Assembly (NCBI GenBank): GCA_030604795.1
Contig: JAUVVE010000006.1
Coordinates: 1-16,119 of the forward strand
Direction of reading: 5' to 3'
Origin: Dehalococcoidia bacterium
GTDB lineage: Bacteria > Chloroflexota > Dehalococcoidia > GIF9 > UBA5629
Length of the DNA: 16,119 nucleotides
The notes beneath the pieces are model-generated. The model saw only the letters and a list, made by a program, of their open reading frames with translations. It had not been told where the DNA came from and ran no database searches. Numbering within the stretch: position 1 is the stretch's first letter; every line of letters starts with the position of its first letter. A program made the position numbers and the translations under genes. Below, piece after piece: positions 6,575-13,915 of the stretch.

Positions 6575-6793
6575 GTGATTCGCGGTTGTATTGCTACAGG
6601 CGAGATTAGATGTGATGGTAAAGGTTGTCACCGTGTTATCCAGCATGGAGAGCGATATCTGCTCAGCGAAGGAGAGAAAGGCAAAGTACTGCGTTTCTGT
6701 GTCGACTGCTGTTTGAGTAAAGGCTACTCCAGCTATGTGGCAGAAAAGGGTGAAGACGTGTTGACCTTTTTCCCGCCCCCGCCAGGTTCATGA
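6575..6793 (+). CDS. Small cysteine-rich (zinc-ribbon-like) protein
   Basis: A 72-aa protein beginning at GTG 6575, two bases after the rsmI stop. An AAAGGAGG ribosome binding site (6561-6568) lies inside the rsmI 3' end. Cysteines occur as C13-x4-C18-H19 and C42-x2-C45-C46, a plausible treble-clef or zinc-ribbon site; C5 is extra. The middle part (HGERYLLSEGEKGKVLRFCVDCCLSKGY) resembles small proteins in which metal ligands bracket a short beta-hairpin. I do not recognise the family and assign no function. Its position between rsmI and metG and the tight coupling point to a translation- or rRNA-related role, which is inference only. Confidence 0.75.
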   Translation: MIRGCIATGEIRCDGKGCHRVIQHGERYLLSEGEKGKVLRFCVDCCLSKGYSSYVAEKGEDVLTFFPPPPGS

Positions 6794-6799
6794 TAGAAT
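6791..6799 (+). promoter_or_regulatory. Possible extended -10 promoter for metG
   Basis: TGATAGAAT fits TGnTAnAAT and overlaps the stop of the 72-aa gene. No -35 element is found at proper spacing. The predicted start near 6806 would give metG a leader of about 28 nt. This is weaker than the other promoters; metG may instead be read from the rsmI promoter. Confidence 0.3.
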
Positions 6800-6833
6800 T
6801 TGGGCGACAGGATTGTGACTGCGTGGTAGTCTG

Positions 6834-8504
6834 ATGTCCGAGCACATTTTTATTGGTGTGGCATGGCCCTACGCCAATGGCTCGCTTCATCTGGGGCAGA
6901 TAGCTGGAGCCTACTTGCCGGCTGACATCTTTGCCCGCTACCACCGGCTTAAGGGCAGTAAGGTATTGATGGTATCTGGCAGCGACCAGCACGGAACGCC
7001 GATTACTCTGCGTGCCGAACAAGAGAATAGGCCTCCTCAAGAGATAGTGGCCGAGCATCATCAGGGATTTCTGGATTGCTGGCAGAAGCTGGGGATTTCC
7101 TGGGATTTGTTCACTACTACCGGTACCGCGAACCACACTCAGGTTGCTCACGATGTCTTCCTCAGCCTACTGGACAAAGGCTATATCTACAAGGACGCTG
7201 TGCCTCAGGCCTATTGCCCTAGTTGCCAGCGTTTTCTGGCTGACCGGTACATTGAAGGCACCTGCCCGCATTGCCATTCTCCTCAGGCGCGCGGTGACCA
7301 GTGTGACGAGTGTGGCAGGACTTTGAATCCTAGCGACCTTCTTGACCTTCGTTGCCGTATCTGTTCTGCGTCTCCTCGCTTTGAGGTTTCTGAGCATTTC
7401 TTCTTTCGCCTCAGCGGTTTCGAAGACAGGCTCAAAGCCTGGATAAAGGAGCAGACACACTGGCGGCAGAATGTACGGAATTTTAGCCTGGGCATTCTGG
7501 AGGGCGGGCTCAGGGACCGGGCCATAACTCGTGACATAGAGTGGGGCGTAGCTGTGCCCCAGTCTGGCTTCGAGCTGAAACGCATCTATGTCTGGTTTGA
7601 GGCGGTTATCGGCTATCTGTCGGCAAGCAAGGAGTGGGCGACCAGCCAGGGCGATGCTTCAGCCTGGCAGCCCTTCTGGGGCAACGAAGCCAAAGGCTTT
7701 TACTTTATCGGTAAAGACAACATCCCCTTCCACACGCTTATCTGGCCGGCAATGTTGATGGGATACGGGGGTCTTGATCTTCCCTACGATGTTCCGGCCA
7801 ACGAGTTTCTGACTATTGAGGGCAAGAAGCTGTCCACCAGCCGCAATTGGGCAGTATGGCTTCCTGACTATTTGGAGAGGTATGACCCAGACCCGCTGCG
7901 TTATCTGTTATCTATTAACATGCCAGAAACCGCGGATACTGATTTCTCCTGGCGTGAGTTTCTCCGCCGCAATAATGATGAGCTCGTGGCCACTTACGGC
8001 AATCTGGTCCATCGGGTTCTCACTTTCATCCAGCGTAATTTCGCTGGGGTGGTACCAGCTCGTGGAGAACTTGACAGTCAGAGTCAGGAGCTCCTTCACA
8101 GGGCCGAGACTGCGCTGGACAGCGTTGATGGACTTCTTCACGGTTGTCATTTCAGGGAGGCCATCAGAACAGCGATGTCATTAGCCCAGGAAGCTAACCG
8201 ATACCTCGATGACAAGGCCCCTTGGAAAAGAATCAAGCATGAGAGCCAAGCTTCAGCTACAGCTATCAGTGTAGTTCTGTCAGTGCTTTCAGTGCTGAAG
8301 ACTATTCTCTATCCGTTTCTACCTTTTAGCTCACAAAAACTTCATAGTTATCTTGGCTTCGACGGTAAGGTTGAGGCAGTCGGCTGGAAGCTTCAATCAC
8401 CGCTGTCAGGGCAGAAACTACCGGCTCCGCAGCCGCTGTTTCAGAAGCTGGATGAGAGCATTGTAGCTGAAGAGAGCAGCCGTTTGGGGAGTGGAGGGTC
8501 ATAG
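6834..8504 (+). CDS. metG: Methionine--tRNA ligase
   Basis: A 556-aa class I aminoacyl-tRNA synthetase charging tRNA-Met for initiation and elongation. The HIGH-equivalent is HLGQ (residues 19-22) within AWPYANGSLHLGQ, and the KMSKS-equivalent is KLSTS (332-336). The connective domain has four CxxC pairs (C128/C131, C144/C147, C157/C160, C174/C177), the two-zinc-knuckle arrangement of E. coli-like MetRS. The catalytic core continues with YVWFEAVIGYLSA (252-264) and FIGKDNIPFHTLIWPA (291-306). The protein ends after the anticodon-binding helical bundle and lacks the C-terminal EMAP/tRNA-binding domain of longer (about 670 aa) enzymes, a common variant. ATG 6834 has only a weak GGTAG-type ribosome binding site. 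Confidence 0.97.
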   Translation: MSEHIFIGVAWPYANGSLHLGQIAGAYLPADIFARYHRLKGSKVLMVSGSDQHGTPITLRAEQENRPPQEIVAEHHQGFLDCWQKLGISWDLFTTTGTANHTQVAHDVFLSLLDKGYIYKDAVPQAYCPSCQRFLADRYIEGTCPHCHSPQARGDQCDECGRTLNPSDLLDLRCRICSASPRFEVSEHFFFRLSGFEDRLKAWIKEQTHWRQNVRNFSLGILEGGLRDRAITRDIEWGVAVPQSGFELKRIYVWFEAVIGYLSASKEWATSQGDASAWQPFWGNEAKGFYFIGKDNIPFHTLIWPAMLMGYGGLDLPYDVPANEFLTIEGKKLSTSRNWAVWLPDYLERYDPDPLRYLLSINMPETADTDFSWREFLRRNNDELVATYGNLVHRVLTFIQRNFAGVVPARGELDSQSQELLHRAETALDSVDGLLHGCHFREAIRTAMSLAQEANRYLDDKAPWKRIKHESQASATAISVVLSVLSVLKTILYPFLPFSSQKLHSYLGFDGKVEAVGWKLQSPLSGQKLPAPQPLFQKLDESIVAEESSRLGSGGS

Positions 8505-8541
8505 TCTCCTGCGTGGCGTCGTACAAAGTCCTTCTACGCTA

Positions 8542-8574
8542 GAGGGTGAGGTCGGGTGATGTTGATTCGCCCTC
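8542..8574 (+). terminator. Weak hairpin between metG and the prenyl synthase gene
   Basis: GAGGGTGA (8542-8549) can pair with TCGCCCTC (8567-8574), 8 bp including one G-U pair, around a 17-nt loop. The following sequence is pyrimidine-rich but has no real T-run, so intrinsic termination is doubtful. It may be an attenuation or processing element, or chance. Confidence 0.25.
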
Positions 8575-8607
8575 GCTTGCTTCCCTTTGCAGTGGCGTAG
8601 AGGCGTC

Positions 8608-8637
8608 ATGAGGAATCGTGTGGTTGACTACAGATGA
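8608..8637 (+). CDS. Possible nine-codon leader ORF overlapping the prenyl synthase start
   Basis: ATG 8608 opens MRNRVVDYR and stops at TGA 8635-8637, which overlaps the downstream ATG 8634 as ATGA. A GAGG-type sequence (8600-8603) precedes it. The following gene lacks its own clear Shine-Dalgarno, so termination-reinitiation is plausible. It is very short and could be chance. Confidence 0.3.
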   Translation: MRNRVVDYR

Positions 8638-9596
8638 ATCTGGATGATATTTACAGGCCTATTAACGAGGAACGCGAGAAAGTCGAGCGCTGCCTAGACG
8701 CAGCAACTGATGTCGATGTTCCTTTGCTCAGGCAGCTACTGGAATACGCCTTGAAAGGCCGTGGCAAACGAATTCGGCCATCATTAGCCTTGCTTTGCGG
8801 AAGATTGCATGCCTACGACTCTAGCCTTGTTGTGCCGATGGCCGCAGCTGTGGAGCTGCTTCATACTGCTACTCTAGTCCATGACGACGTTGTAGATCAT
8901 TCCCCGGTCCGCCGTGGTAAGCCGACAGTCAGCCGCGCTTGGGGTGAAAACAGAGCCTTGCTCCTCGGCGATTACCTGTTTGCCAAGGCTGGGAGTCTTG
9001 CGGCCAGCACAGGCAACCTGAGGGTGATAGAGCTCTTTGCCGAGACGATCATGACTATCTCCAGCAGCGAGATGCGGCAAAGCGTTTATAGCTTCGACTT
9101 GCGGGAAGCCCGTGGATACTATTACACCTGGATCAGTGCCAAGACAGCTAGTCTTTTCTCACTGGCAACCGAATCGGGTGCTGTTCTGGGTCAATCTCCG
9201 GAAGACATGGTCGTAGCGATGAGAGACTATGGCCACAATTTCGGTATGGCCTTCCAGATTTTGGATGATGTTCTGGATTTCGTTGGTGAAGAAGCCGAGG
9301 TTGGCAAACCGGTGGGCTCTGATTTAGGCGAAGGCGCAGTGACTCTTCCCTCTATACTCTATGCCGACTCTCATCCTGGAGACAACCTCATAAAGAGGGT
9401 TATTGAGAACAGAGATGCCGAGAGTGTGGCGCTCGCCGTGGAAAAGATTCGTAATTCACCGGCTATCGCTGAATGCTTGGCTATCGCTTCCGATTTCTCT
9501 TCCCGGGCCCGTCGGGCCATAGAGAAACTCCCTGATAACGACATCCGTCAGGCTTTGCTTGACTTGGCTACCTATATTATCAAGCGCAGGAAGTAG
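8634..9596 (+). CDS. Polyprenyl diphosphate synthase (long-chain trans type)
   Basis: A 320-aa all-alpha prenyltransferase that condenses isopentenyl diphosphate onto allylic diphosphates using magnesium. The first aspartate-rich motif is DDVVD (residues 84-88) in LLHTATLVHDDVVD, and the second is DDVLD (211-215) in FQILDDVLDF. The conserved K170-T171 and GKPVGSDLGEGAVTLP (224-239) are present; the last motif has Ala where many family members have Lys, a tolerated variation. The residue five before the first Asp is Ala79 rather than an aromatic, which in this family favours long products (C30-C50), as for quinone side chains. ATG 8634 lacks a clear Shine-Dalgarno and overlaps the stop of a tiny upstream ORF. 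Its stop is 9 bp from the convergent moaE stop. Confidence 0.93.
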   Translation: MNLDDIYRPINEEREKVERCLDAATDVDVPLLRQLLEYALKGRGKRIRPSLALLCGRLHAYDSSLVVPMAAAVELLHTATLVHDDVVDHSPVRRGKPTVSRAWGENRALLLGDYLFAKAGSLAASTGNLRVIELFAETIMTISSSEMRQSVYSFDLREARGYYYTWISAKTASLFSLATESGAVLGQSPEDMVVAMRDYGHNFGMAFQILDDVLDFVGEEAEVGKPVGSDLGEGAVTLPSILYADSHPGDNLIKRVIENRDAESVALAVEKIRNSPAIAECLAIASDFSSRARRAIEKLPDNDIRQALLDLATYIIKRRK

Positions 9597-9605
9597 GAGC
9601 GGCTG

Positions 9606-10016
9606 TCACGTCTGGCTTTCTTCCCGGTCCTCGTTGGTCTGATAGGTCTCTTTCTCTGTTGTGATTCCGCCCTGCTTGAGCCTATCAACGGCGTACTGGC
9701 AGGCTTGAAAGGCCTCTTGGCGGTGAGGCGCGGCTACAGCGACAACGAGAGCAACTTCGCCGACTCCTAGCTTGCCGATTCTTCGACAAATGGCCACGTT
9801 CTGAAGCTGCCATCTTCGGTTGATCTCAGCAACTACTTGGTCGAGTTTCGCCTCAGCGTTTTCCTCGCAGGTCTCGATTTCTAGGGAGGCGACTTGCCTG
9901 CCGGCCGGCGTATTGCGCACCGTGCCGATGAAGGTGACGATAGCGCCGTAGTCGTCTTTCTTGACCTTGTCGATTATGACCTGGGGCGAAAGTGGCTCTG
10001 AGGTAATCTGGATCAT
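9606..10016 (-). CDS. moaE: Divergent MoaE-like molybdopterin synthase catalytic subunit
   Basis: A 136-aa member of the MoaE family, the large subunit that transfers sulfur from MoaD thiocarboxylate to precursor Z in molybdopterin synthesis. Family features: FIGTVRNTPAGRQVASLEIE (residues 29-48, Arg34), RIGKLGVGEVALVVAVAAPHR (79-99) and EAFQACQYAVDRLKQ (101-115). Departures are notable. The usual HHRIG reads CRRIG. The C-terminal active-site segment, normally like VPIWKKE, reads GGITTEKE (116-123), so without a gap the key lysine position is Glu121, with Lys122 beside it. I see no frameshift that would restore the motif. No moaD is in the window. It lies 45 nt behind ftsH and may be transcribed with it; ATG 10016 has no clear ribosome binding site. 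Confidence 0.85.
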   Translation of the reverse strand: MIQITSEPLSPQVIIDKVKKDDYGAIVTFIGTVRNTPAGRQVASLEIETCEENAEAKLDQVVAEINRRWQLQNVAICRRIGKLGVGEVALVVAVAAPHRQEAFQACQYAVDRLKQGGITTEKETYQTNEDREESQT

Positions 10017-10061
10017 GCAATTCGGGCGACAGTTACTATTGAGCCTGCAACTGCGGCATTA

Positions 10062-11906
10062 CTAGGAAGCTGGTGTGGCTTGAAGCTCAGCCGATGGTAC
10101 TGGTTCCTTCAGCAATGCCTCGAATTCCGCCTCTTCGATAGTCTCCTTATCGAGGAGGCGCTCTGCCACAAGCTTTAGCCTTTCCTTGTTCTCAGTAAGG
10201 ATCCTCCTGGCAGTATGGTAGGCATGCTGAATAAGAGCATGAACTTCTTCATCAATCTCCTCGGCTACCTTCTCGCTGTAATTCCGCTGCTCGTGGATTT
10301 CACGACCAAGGAAAACGAGTTCGTCCCGTTTTCCGAAGGTCCGAGGCCCCAGTTTCTTGCTCATTCCGTATTCGGTTACCATTTTGCGGGCGACGCTAGT
10401 CGCCTTCTCCAGGTCGTTCTGGGCACCCGTGGTTACTTCGCCGAAGGCGATCTCTTCAGCTGCCCGTCCGGCCAGGGTTACAGTCAGTATGTCCTCAAAC
10501 TGGGCGTGGGTCCACAGATGGCGGTCTTCGGTGGGAAGAAAGCGTGTCCAGCCTCCCATCATCCCTCGAGCCACAATGGAGATTTTGTGCACTGGGTCGG
10601 CATTTGGCAGCATTTTGGAGGCTAGGGCATGCCCCGTTTCATGGTAGGCAATAAGTGCCTTTTCCTTGTTGTTTATCACCCGCCCCTTCTTTTCGGGGCC
10701 TGCGATAACCCGGTCAATGGAATCCTCCAGCTCCGTGAGACCAATGTCTTTGCGGTCATGCCTGGCTGCCAGAATAGCTGCCTCGTTGATTAAGTTGGCC
10801 AAATCGGCGCCACTGAAGCCGGGAGTCTGTTTGGCTATCACCTCCAGATCCGCCTCCTTGGCCAGGGGCTTACCCTTGGCATGCACCTCGAGGATGGCTT
10901 TGCGACCTTTTATGTCTGGTTGGTCGATGACTACGTGGCGGTCAAAGCGACCGGGTCGGAGTAACGCTGGATCGAGGATATCAGGCCGGTTGGTGGCGGC
11001 CAGGACGATCACATTGGTACTGCTATCGAAGCCGTCCATTTCTACCAAGATCTGGTTCAGGGTTTGTTCGCGTTCGTCATGGCCACCGCCGAGGCCAGCG
11101 CCTCGGTGTCTGCCCACGGCATCGATTTCGTCGACGAAGACAATGCACGGCGCATTGCGCTTGGCTTGGTCGAAGAGGTCTCTGACCCTGGAGGCGCCGA
11201 CGCCGACGAACATCTCCACAAATTCACTGCCGCTGATGGAGTAGAACGGGACTCCAGCCTGTCCGGCAGTAGCTTTGGCTATCAACGTCTTCCCACAACC
11301 TGGTGGCCCTACCAGCAGTATGCCTCGCGGGATGCGAGCTCCTAAGGCCAGGAACTTCTCAGGTGACCTGAGGAACTCAACTACCTCTTCGAGTTCTCCC
11401 TTCGCCTCGTCAACCCCGGCGACGTCCTCGAAGGTGATGGTAGGTTTGTCGCCACTTGCCAGGCGTGCACGGCTCTTGGCGAAATTGAAAGCTTGAGTAT
11501 TAGCTCCTCGAGCTGAGCGGAAAAGGAAGAAGAGCAGAGCGCCAAACAAGACGAGGGGAATGAAGCTTATCAGTATTCCTCCCCAGTCAAACCCGCCGGC
11601 ATTGACAATGAATTTCACCCCGCCCTCGCCCAGCGTTATGCCCGCCTCTGTGAGGGTATCCATAAGCTCTTTGGTGGTGCCAACGAACGACGCCTCGGTT
11701 ACCTTCTCATCGCCTCTCACACCAACGAGCTTGTTTCCTTGCTGTTGGATGGTGTCGATTTCCCCTCGCTTGGCTTTGTCAACAAAGGTGTAGAAATCTA
11801 CCTCCTCAGGACCTTTGGATATCGGCAGAAAGCTGAAAGCCAAGGCCACTACGGCCACCAGAATCAAGAGGTAGAATAGACTACCTTGCCACCGCTTCGC
11901 TTTCAT
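10062..11906 (-). CDS. ftsH: ATP-dependent zinc metalloprotease FtsH
   Basis: A 614-aa membrane-anchored AAA+ protease that degrades misfolded and regulatory membrane or cytosolic proteins. Order: N-terminal membrane helix (about 9-28), extracytoplasmic domain (29-107), second membrane helix (about 109-130), AAA+ module with Walker A GPPGCGKT (200-207; Cys in place of the usual Thr), pore loop FVGVGA (233-238), Walker B IVFVDEID (255-262) and second region of homology ATNRPDILDPALLRPGRFDR (304-323). The protease domain has HETGH (422-426) and the third zinc ligand Asp498 in TTGAQNDLEKAT. The length is normal. ATG 11906 is preceded by AAAGGAAAGG and an extended -10 promoter. Confidence 0.97.
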   Translation of the reverse strand: MKAKRWQGSLFYLLILVAVVALAFSFLPISKGPEEVDFYTFVDKAKRGEIDTIQQQGNKLVGVRGDEKVTEASFVGTTKELMDTLTEAGITLGEGGVKFIVNAGGFDWGGILISFIPLVLFGALLFFLFRSARGANTQAFNFAKSRARLASGDKPTITFEDVAGVDEAKGELEEVVEFLRSPEKFLALGARIPRGILLVGPPGCGKTLIAKATAGQAGVPFYSISGSEFVEMFVGVGASRVRDLFDQAKRNAPCIVFVDEIDAVGRHRGAGLGGGHDEREQTLNQILVEMDGFDSSTNVIVLAATNRPDILDPALLRPGRFDRHVVIDQPDIKGRKAILEVHAKGKPLAKEADLEVIAKQTPGFSGADLANLINEAAILAARHDRKDIGLTELEDSIDRVIAGPEKKGRVINNKEKALIAYHETGHALASKMLPNADPVHKISIVARGMMGGWTRFLPTEDRHLWTHAQFEDILTVTLAGRAAEEIAFGEVTTGAQNDLEKATSVARKMVTEYGMSKKLGPRTFGKRDELVFLGREIHEQRNYSEKVAEEIDEEVHALIQHAYHTARRILTENKERLKLVAERLLDKETIEEAEFEALLKEPVPSAELQATPAS

Positions 11907-11929
11907 ATAGTACCTTTCCTTTCACAAGT

Positions 11930-11938
11930 ATTATATCA
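11930..11938 (-). promoter_or_regulatory. Extended -10 promoter of ftsH
   Basis: On the minus strand TGATATAAT matches TGnTATAAT perfectly, while the -35 region is poor (TTTCTA). The predicted start near 11923 leaves a 17-nt leader that includes the AAAGG ribosome binding site. Confidence 0.65.
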
Positions 11939-12107
11939 GAATAGACCAAGTATAGAAAATGAACTTACTCGTCCGGCACGCTGGTGACGCTCCCGGTCTT
12001 CTTTCACGTATGTAGGAAGATGCCTTCAGAGCTGGCTGTGAGCCCTTCGCTGTCCCTTTGCTCGCGCTCTAGGTAACAGACGAAGACTCTCTTGGCCACG
12101 AGGTTGT

Positions 12108-12950
12108 CTAGTGGCTGGAGGCGGCTTTGTATGTCTTCTGCAAGAGCAGACTGTCCTCTTCTCGGTACTCTTCGGGGCTTTCGCAGATGACCAGCCCTTT
12201 CACCTTGTAATGGCGCAATGCCTTGACAAAGTCAACATAATTGAAGTCTGATTCTGCCAAGTTCAGATGCTTGATTTCCCCGTGCTTGCCATAGTCTATG
12301 CCTGAGATGTGGATGTGCATATTATTCAGGGCCTGCTTGCCCAGTTTTTCTTCCACTTGCTTGAGGATAAACATGAATTCACCATAGGAATTGAACTTGC
12401 CGGTGCGGGCATGCCAATGAGCGAAATCTATGCACGGGGCTATGCCTTGCACCTCAGCGCTCAATTGGGCCACCTCCTCCAGCGTTCCGAACTGGGTAGC
12501 CTTCCCGGTAACTTCAGGTCTGATCCAGACTCGATTGTTCTCGGCTCTGAGCTGGGTGGTTAGATGTTGGAGCTGTTTCTTGACTTGGTCGTAGACTCGG
12601 GCCGATGGGTCGCCCATATAGAAAGCAGCGTGGAAGACGATGCTTGTGGCTCCACAGAGCGAAGCAATGCGGGCTGTCTGGAGCACCCTTTCTCGGCTGG
12701 CATTTAGTTTGTCTGGCTCCCGGGCGTTGAGGTTTATATAGTAGGGGCCGTGCGCGGTAAGTGCTATCTTACTCCTGTTAGCTACCTCAGCCACTGTCAA
12801 AGCAGTTTCTCGGCCCATCTTGACCCCTTTGACGAATTCCAGCTCCATGCAGCCTAAGCCCAGCTCGGCAACACGCTCAATCGCAGCTGTGGTGGATTTC
12901 GCTTTGGCGCTTGGGAGCACCCCTGCCGGCCCAAAGAGTAATCTGTCCAC
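12108..12950 (-). CDS. Endonuclease IV-like TIM-barrel protein (AP endonuclease family 2)
   Basis: A 280-aa (beta/alpha)8 protein of the AP endonuclease 2 / xylose isomerase-like superfamily. The N-terminus RLLFGPAGVLPSAK resembles endonuclease IV-like proteins of Archaea and Chloroflexota. Metal-ligand candidates match the EndoIV order: His68 (AHGPYYINLN), His107 (VFHAAFYMG), Glu146 (RPEVTGK), Asp175 and His178 (CIDFAHWHARTG), His212 or His214 (MHIHISGIDYG), a later DYGKH segment, and Glu257 (CESPE). This makes a trinuclear-metal AP endonuclease plausible, cutting DNA at abasic sites, but a sugar isomerase-like role is not excluded. The start is GTG 12950, with AGGG about 8 nt upstream, because no in-frame ATG precedes it. 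It is divergent from rsfS and about 200 nt upstream of ftsH on the same strand. Confidence 0.78.
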   Translation of the reverse strand: MDRLLFGPAGVLPSAKAKSTTAAIERVAELGLGCMELEFVKGVKMGRETALTVAEVANRSKIALTAHGPYYINLNAREPDKLNASRERVLQTARIASLCGATSIVFHAAFYMGDPSARVYDQVKKQLQHLTTQLRAENNRVWIRPEVTGKATQFGTLEEVAQLSAEVQGIAPCIDFAHWHARTGKFNSYGEFMFILKQVEEKLGKQALNNMHIHISGIDYGKHGEIKHLNLAESDFNYVDFVKALRHYKVKGLVICESPEEYREEDSLLLQKTYKAASSH

Positions 12951-12981
12951 GATTCGTGCCCTGACAACCTTCCTGCGCGCA

Positions 12982-12987
12982 ATTATA
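12982..12987 (-). promoter_or_regulatory. -10 element of the EndoIV-like gene
   Basis: A perfect TATAAT on the minus strand, 32 nt upstream of GTG 12950. No good -35 lies at normal spacing. Confidence 0.45.
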
Positions 12988-13046
12988 CTGGGGAAGAGAT
13001 TGAAATGCTATATGGCTCGATTGTAACCGGGACATGTCTGGAAGTA

Positions 13047-13055
13047 TGGTATAAT
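13047..13055 (+). promoter_or_regulatory. Extended -10 promoter of rsfS
   Basis: TGGTATAAT fits TGnTATAAT perfectly, with no recognisable -35. The predicted start is near 13062, giving a leader of about 37 nt that contains GGAGGAG (13086-13092). Confidence 0.6.
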
Positions 13056-13098
13056 GGTGTATATCGGTTCTGGCAACGCTGGTTTGGAGGAGTAATTT

Positions 13099-13443
13099 CT
13101 GGAAGCGATAGAGGTGGCCCGGCGGGCGTTGGAGGTTGCATCAGACAAACAGGCTGATGACGTTGTCATGCTGGATGCCAGACAGGTTTGCTCCTTCGCC
13201 GATTATTTCGTCATTTGCAGTGGGGACAGTACTCGCCAGATTGAAGCTATCTGGCAAGAGATTCGCCAAACATTGAAACAGGAAGGCGTCATTCCCTATC
13301 GCAGTGAGGGTACTGCCGATTCAGGATGGATTCTCCTCGATTTGGGGGATGTCATTGTCCATATCTTCTCTTCTGCGCACCGGGACTATTATCAGCTGGA
13401 TGAGTTGTGGGACAAAGCCACGCTGATAATCAGGATCCAGTGA
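13099..13443 (+). CDS. rsfS: Ribosome silencing factor RsfS, apparent CTG start
   Basis: A protein of about 114 aa that binds ribosomal protein uL14 and blocks subunit joining when nutrients are scarce. Conserved features: CSFADYFVICSG (residues 31-42), SGWILLDLGDVIVHIF (75-90) and DYYQLDELW (97-105). The first GTG in frame (13114) would drop the family-typical LEAIEVA start and lies over 20 nt from the strong GGAGGAG (13086-13092). The frame opens only after TAA 13093, and CTG 13099 sits at about 8 nt from GGAGG and encodes exactly the expected LEAIEVARR. I therefore place the start at CTG 13099; GTG 13114 (109 aa) is the conservative alternative. The stop is one base from the convergent ndk stop. 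Confidence 0.92.
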   Translation: MEAIEVARRALEVASDKQADDVVMLDARQVCSFADYFVICSGDSTRQIEAIWQEIRQTLKQEGVIPYRSEGTADSGWILLDLGDVIVHIFSSAHRDYYQLDELWDKATLIIRIQ

Positions 13444-13444
13444 C

Positions 13445-13882
13445 TCACCTGCCGATATCCTTGGCATAATCCAGAATCTCCTCCGGGCAGAAGAAAAGGG
13501 CGATTTCCTTTTCGGCATTCTCCGCGGTGTCGGACCCGTGCACGAGGTTCTGCTGAATGTCCATTCCCAAGTCACCTCTAATGCTGCCCGGTGAGGCTTT
13601 GGCTGGGTCAGTTTCACCCATGGTCTGCCGTATGGTTTCTACAGCTTTTTCTCCCTCGAAAACAGCGGCAATGATGGGGCTGGAGGTGATGAATTCGACC
13701 AGGTCGTTGAAGAAAGCCTTGCCTTGGTGGATGGCATAATGCCGCTGGGCCAATGTCTTGTCCATTTGTAGCATCTTCATAGCCGCAATCTTGAGCCCCC
13801 GTCTTTCAAGCCGGGAGATAATGGCTCCGGCCAGGCCCCGTTGAATAGCATCAGGTTTGATAAGCACTAGGCTTCTCTCCAT
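13445..13882 (-). CDS. ndk: Nucleoside diphosphate kinase
   Basis: A 145-aa enzyme that transfers the gamma phosphate of ATP to other nucleoside diphosphates through a phosphohistidine. The sequence starts MERSLVLIKPDA and contains RGDLGMDIQQNLVHGSDT, with catalytic His115 in the NxxHGSD motif. The length equals the family norm. ATG 13882 is chosen because AAAGGAG lies 8-9 nt upstream and MERSLVLIKPDA is the standard family N-terminus; ATG 13900 would add six residues. It follows tsaB by 33 nt and is likely the last gene of the thiL-tsaE-tsaB-ndk operon. Confidence 0.96.
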   Translation of the reverse strand: MERSLVLIKPDAIQRGLAGAIISRLERRGLKIAAMKMLQMDKTLAQRHYAIHQGKAFFNDLVEFITSSPIIAAVFEGEKAVETIRQTMGETDPAKASPGSIRGDLGMDIQQNLVHGSDTAENAEKEIALFFCPEEILDYAKDIGR

Positions 13883-13915
13883 TGCTGAGCTCCTTTTCAT
13901 GGTTTGTATCCTGGT

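Noticed and set aside
9606..9660. Frameshift in moaE hiding the normal C-terminus
   Set aside because: No W-K-(K/R)-E segment was found in an alternative frame, so the altered tail appears to be the true sequence.
11939..12107. Possible small RNA or gene between the EndoIV-like gene and ftsH
   Set aside because: Apart from the ftsH promoter, no ORF with a ribosome binding site, tRNA-like fold or clear hairpin was found.
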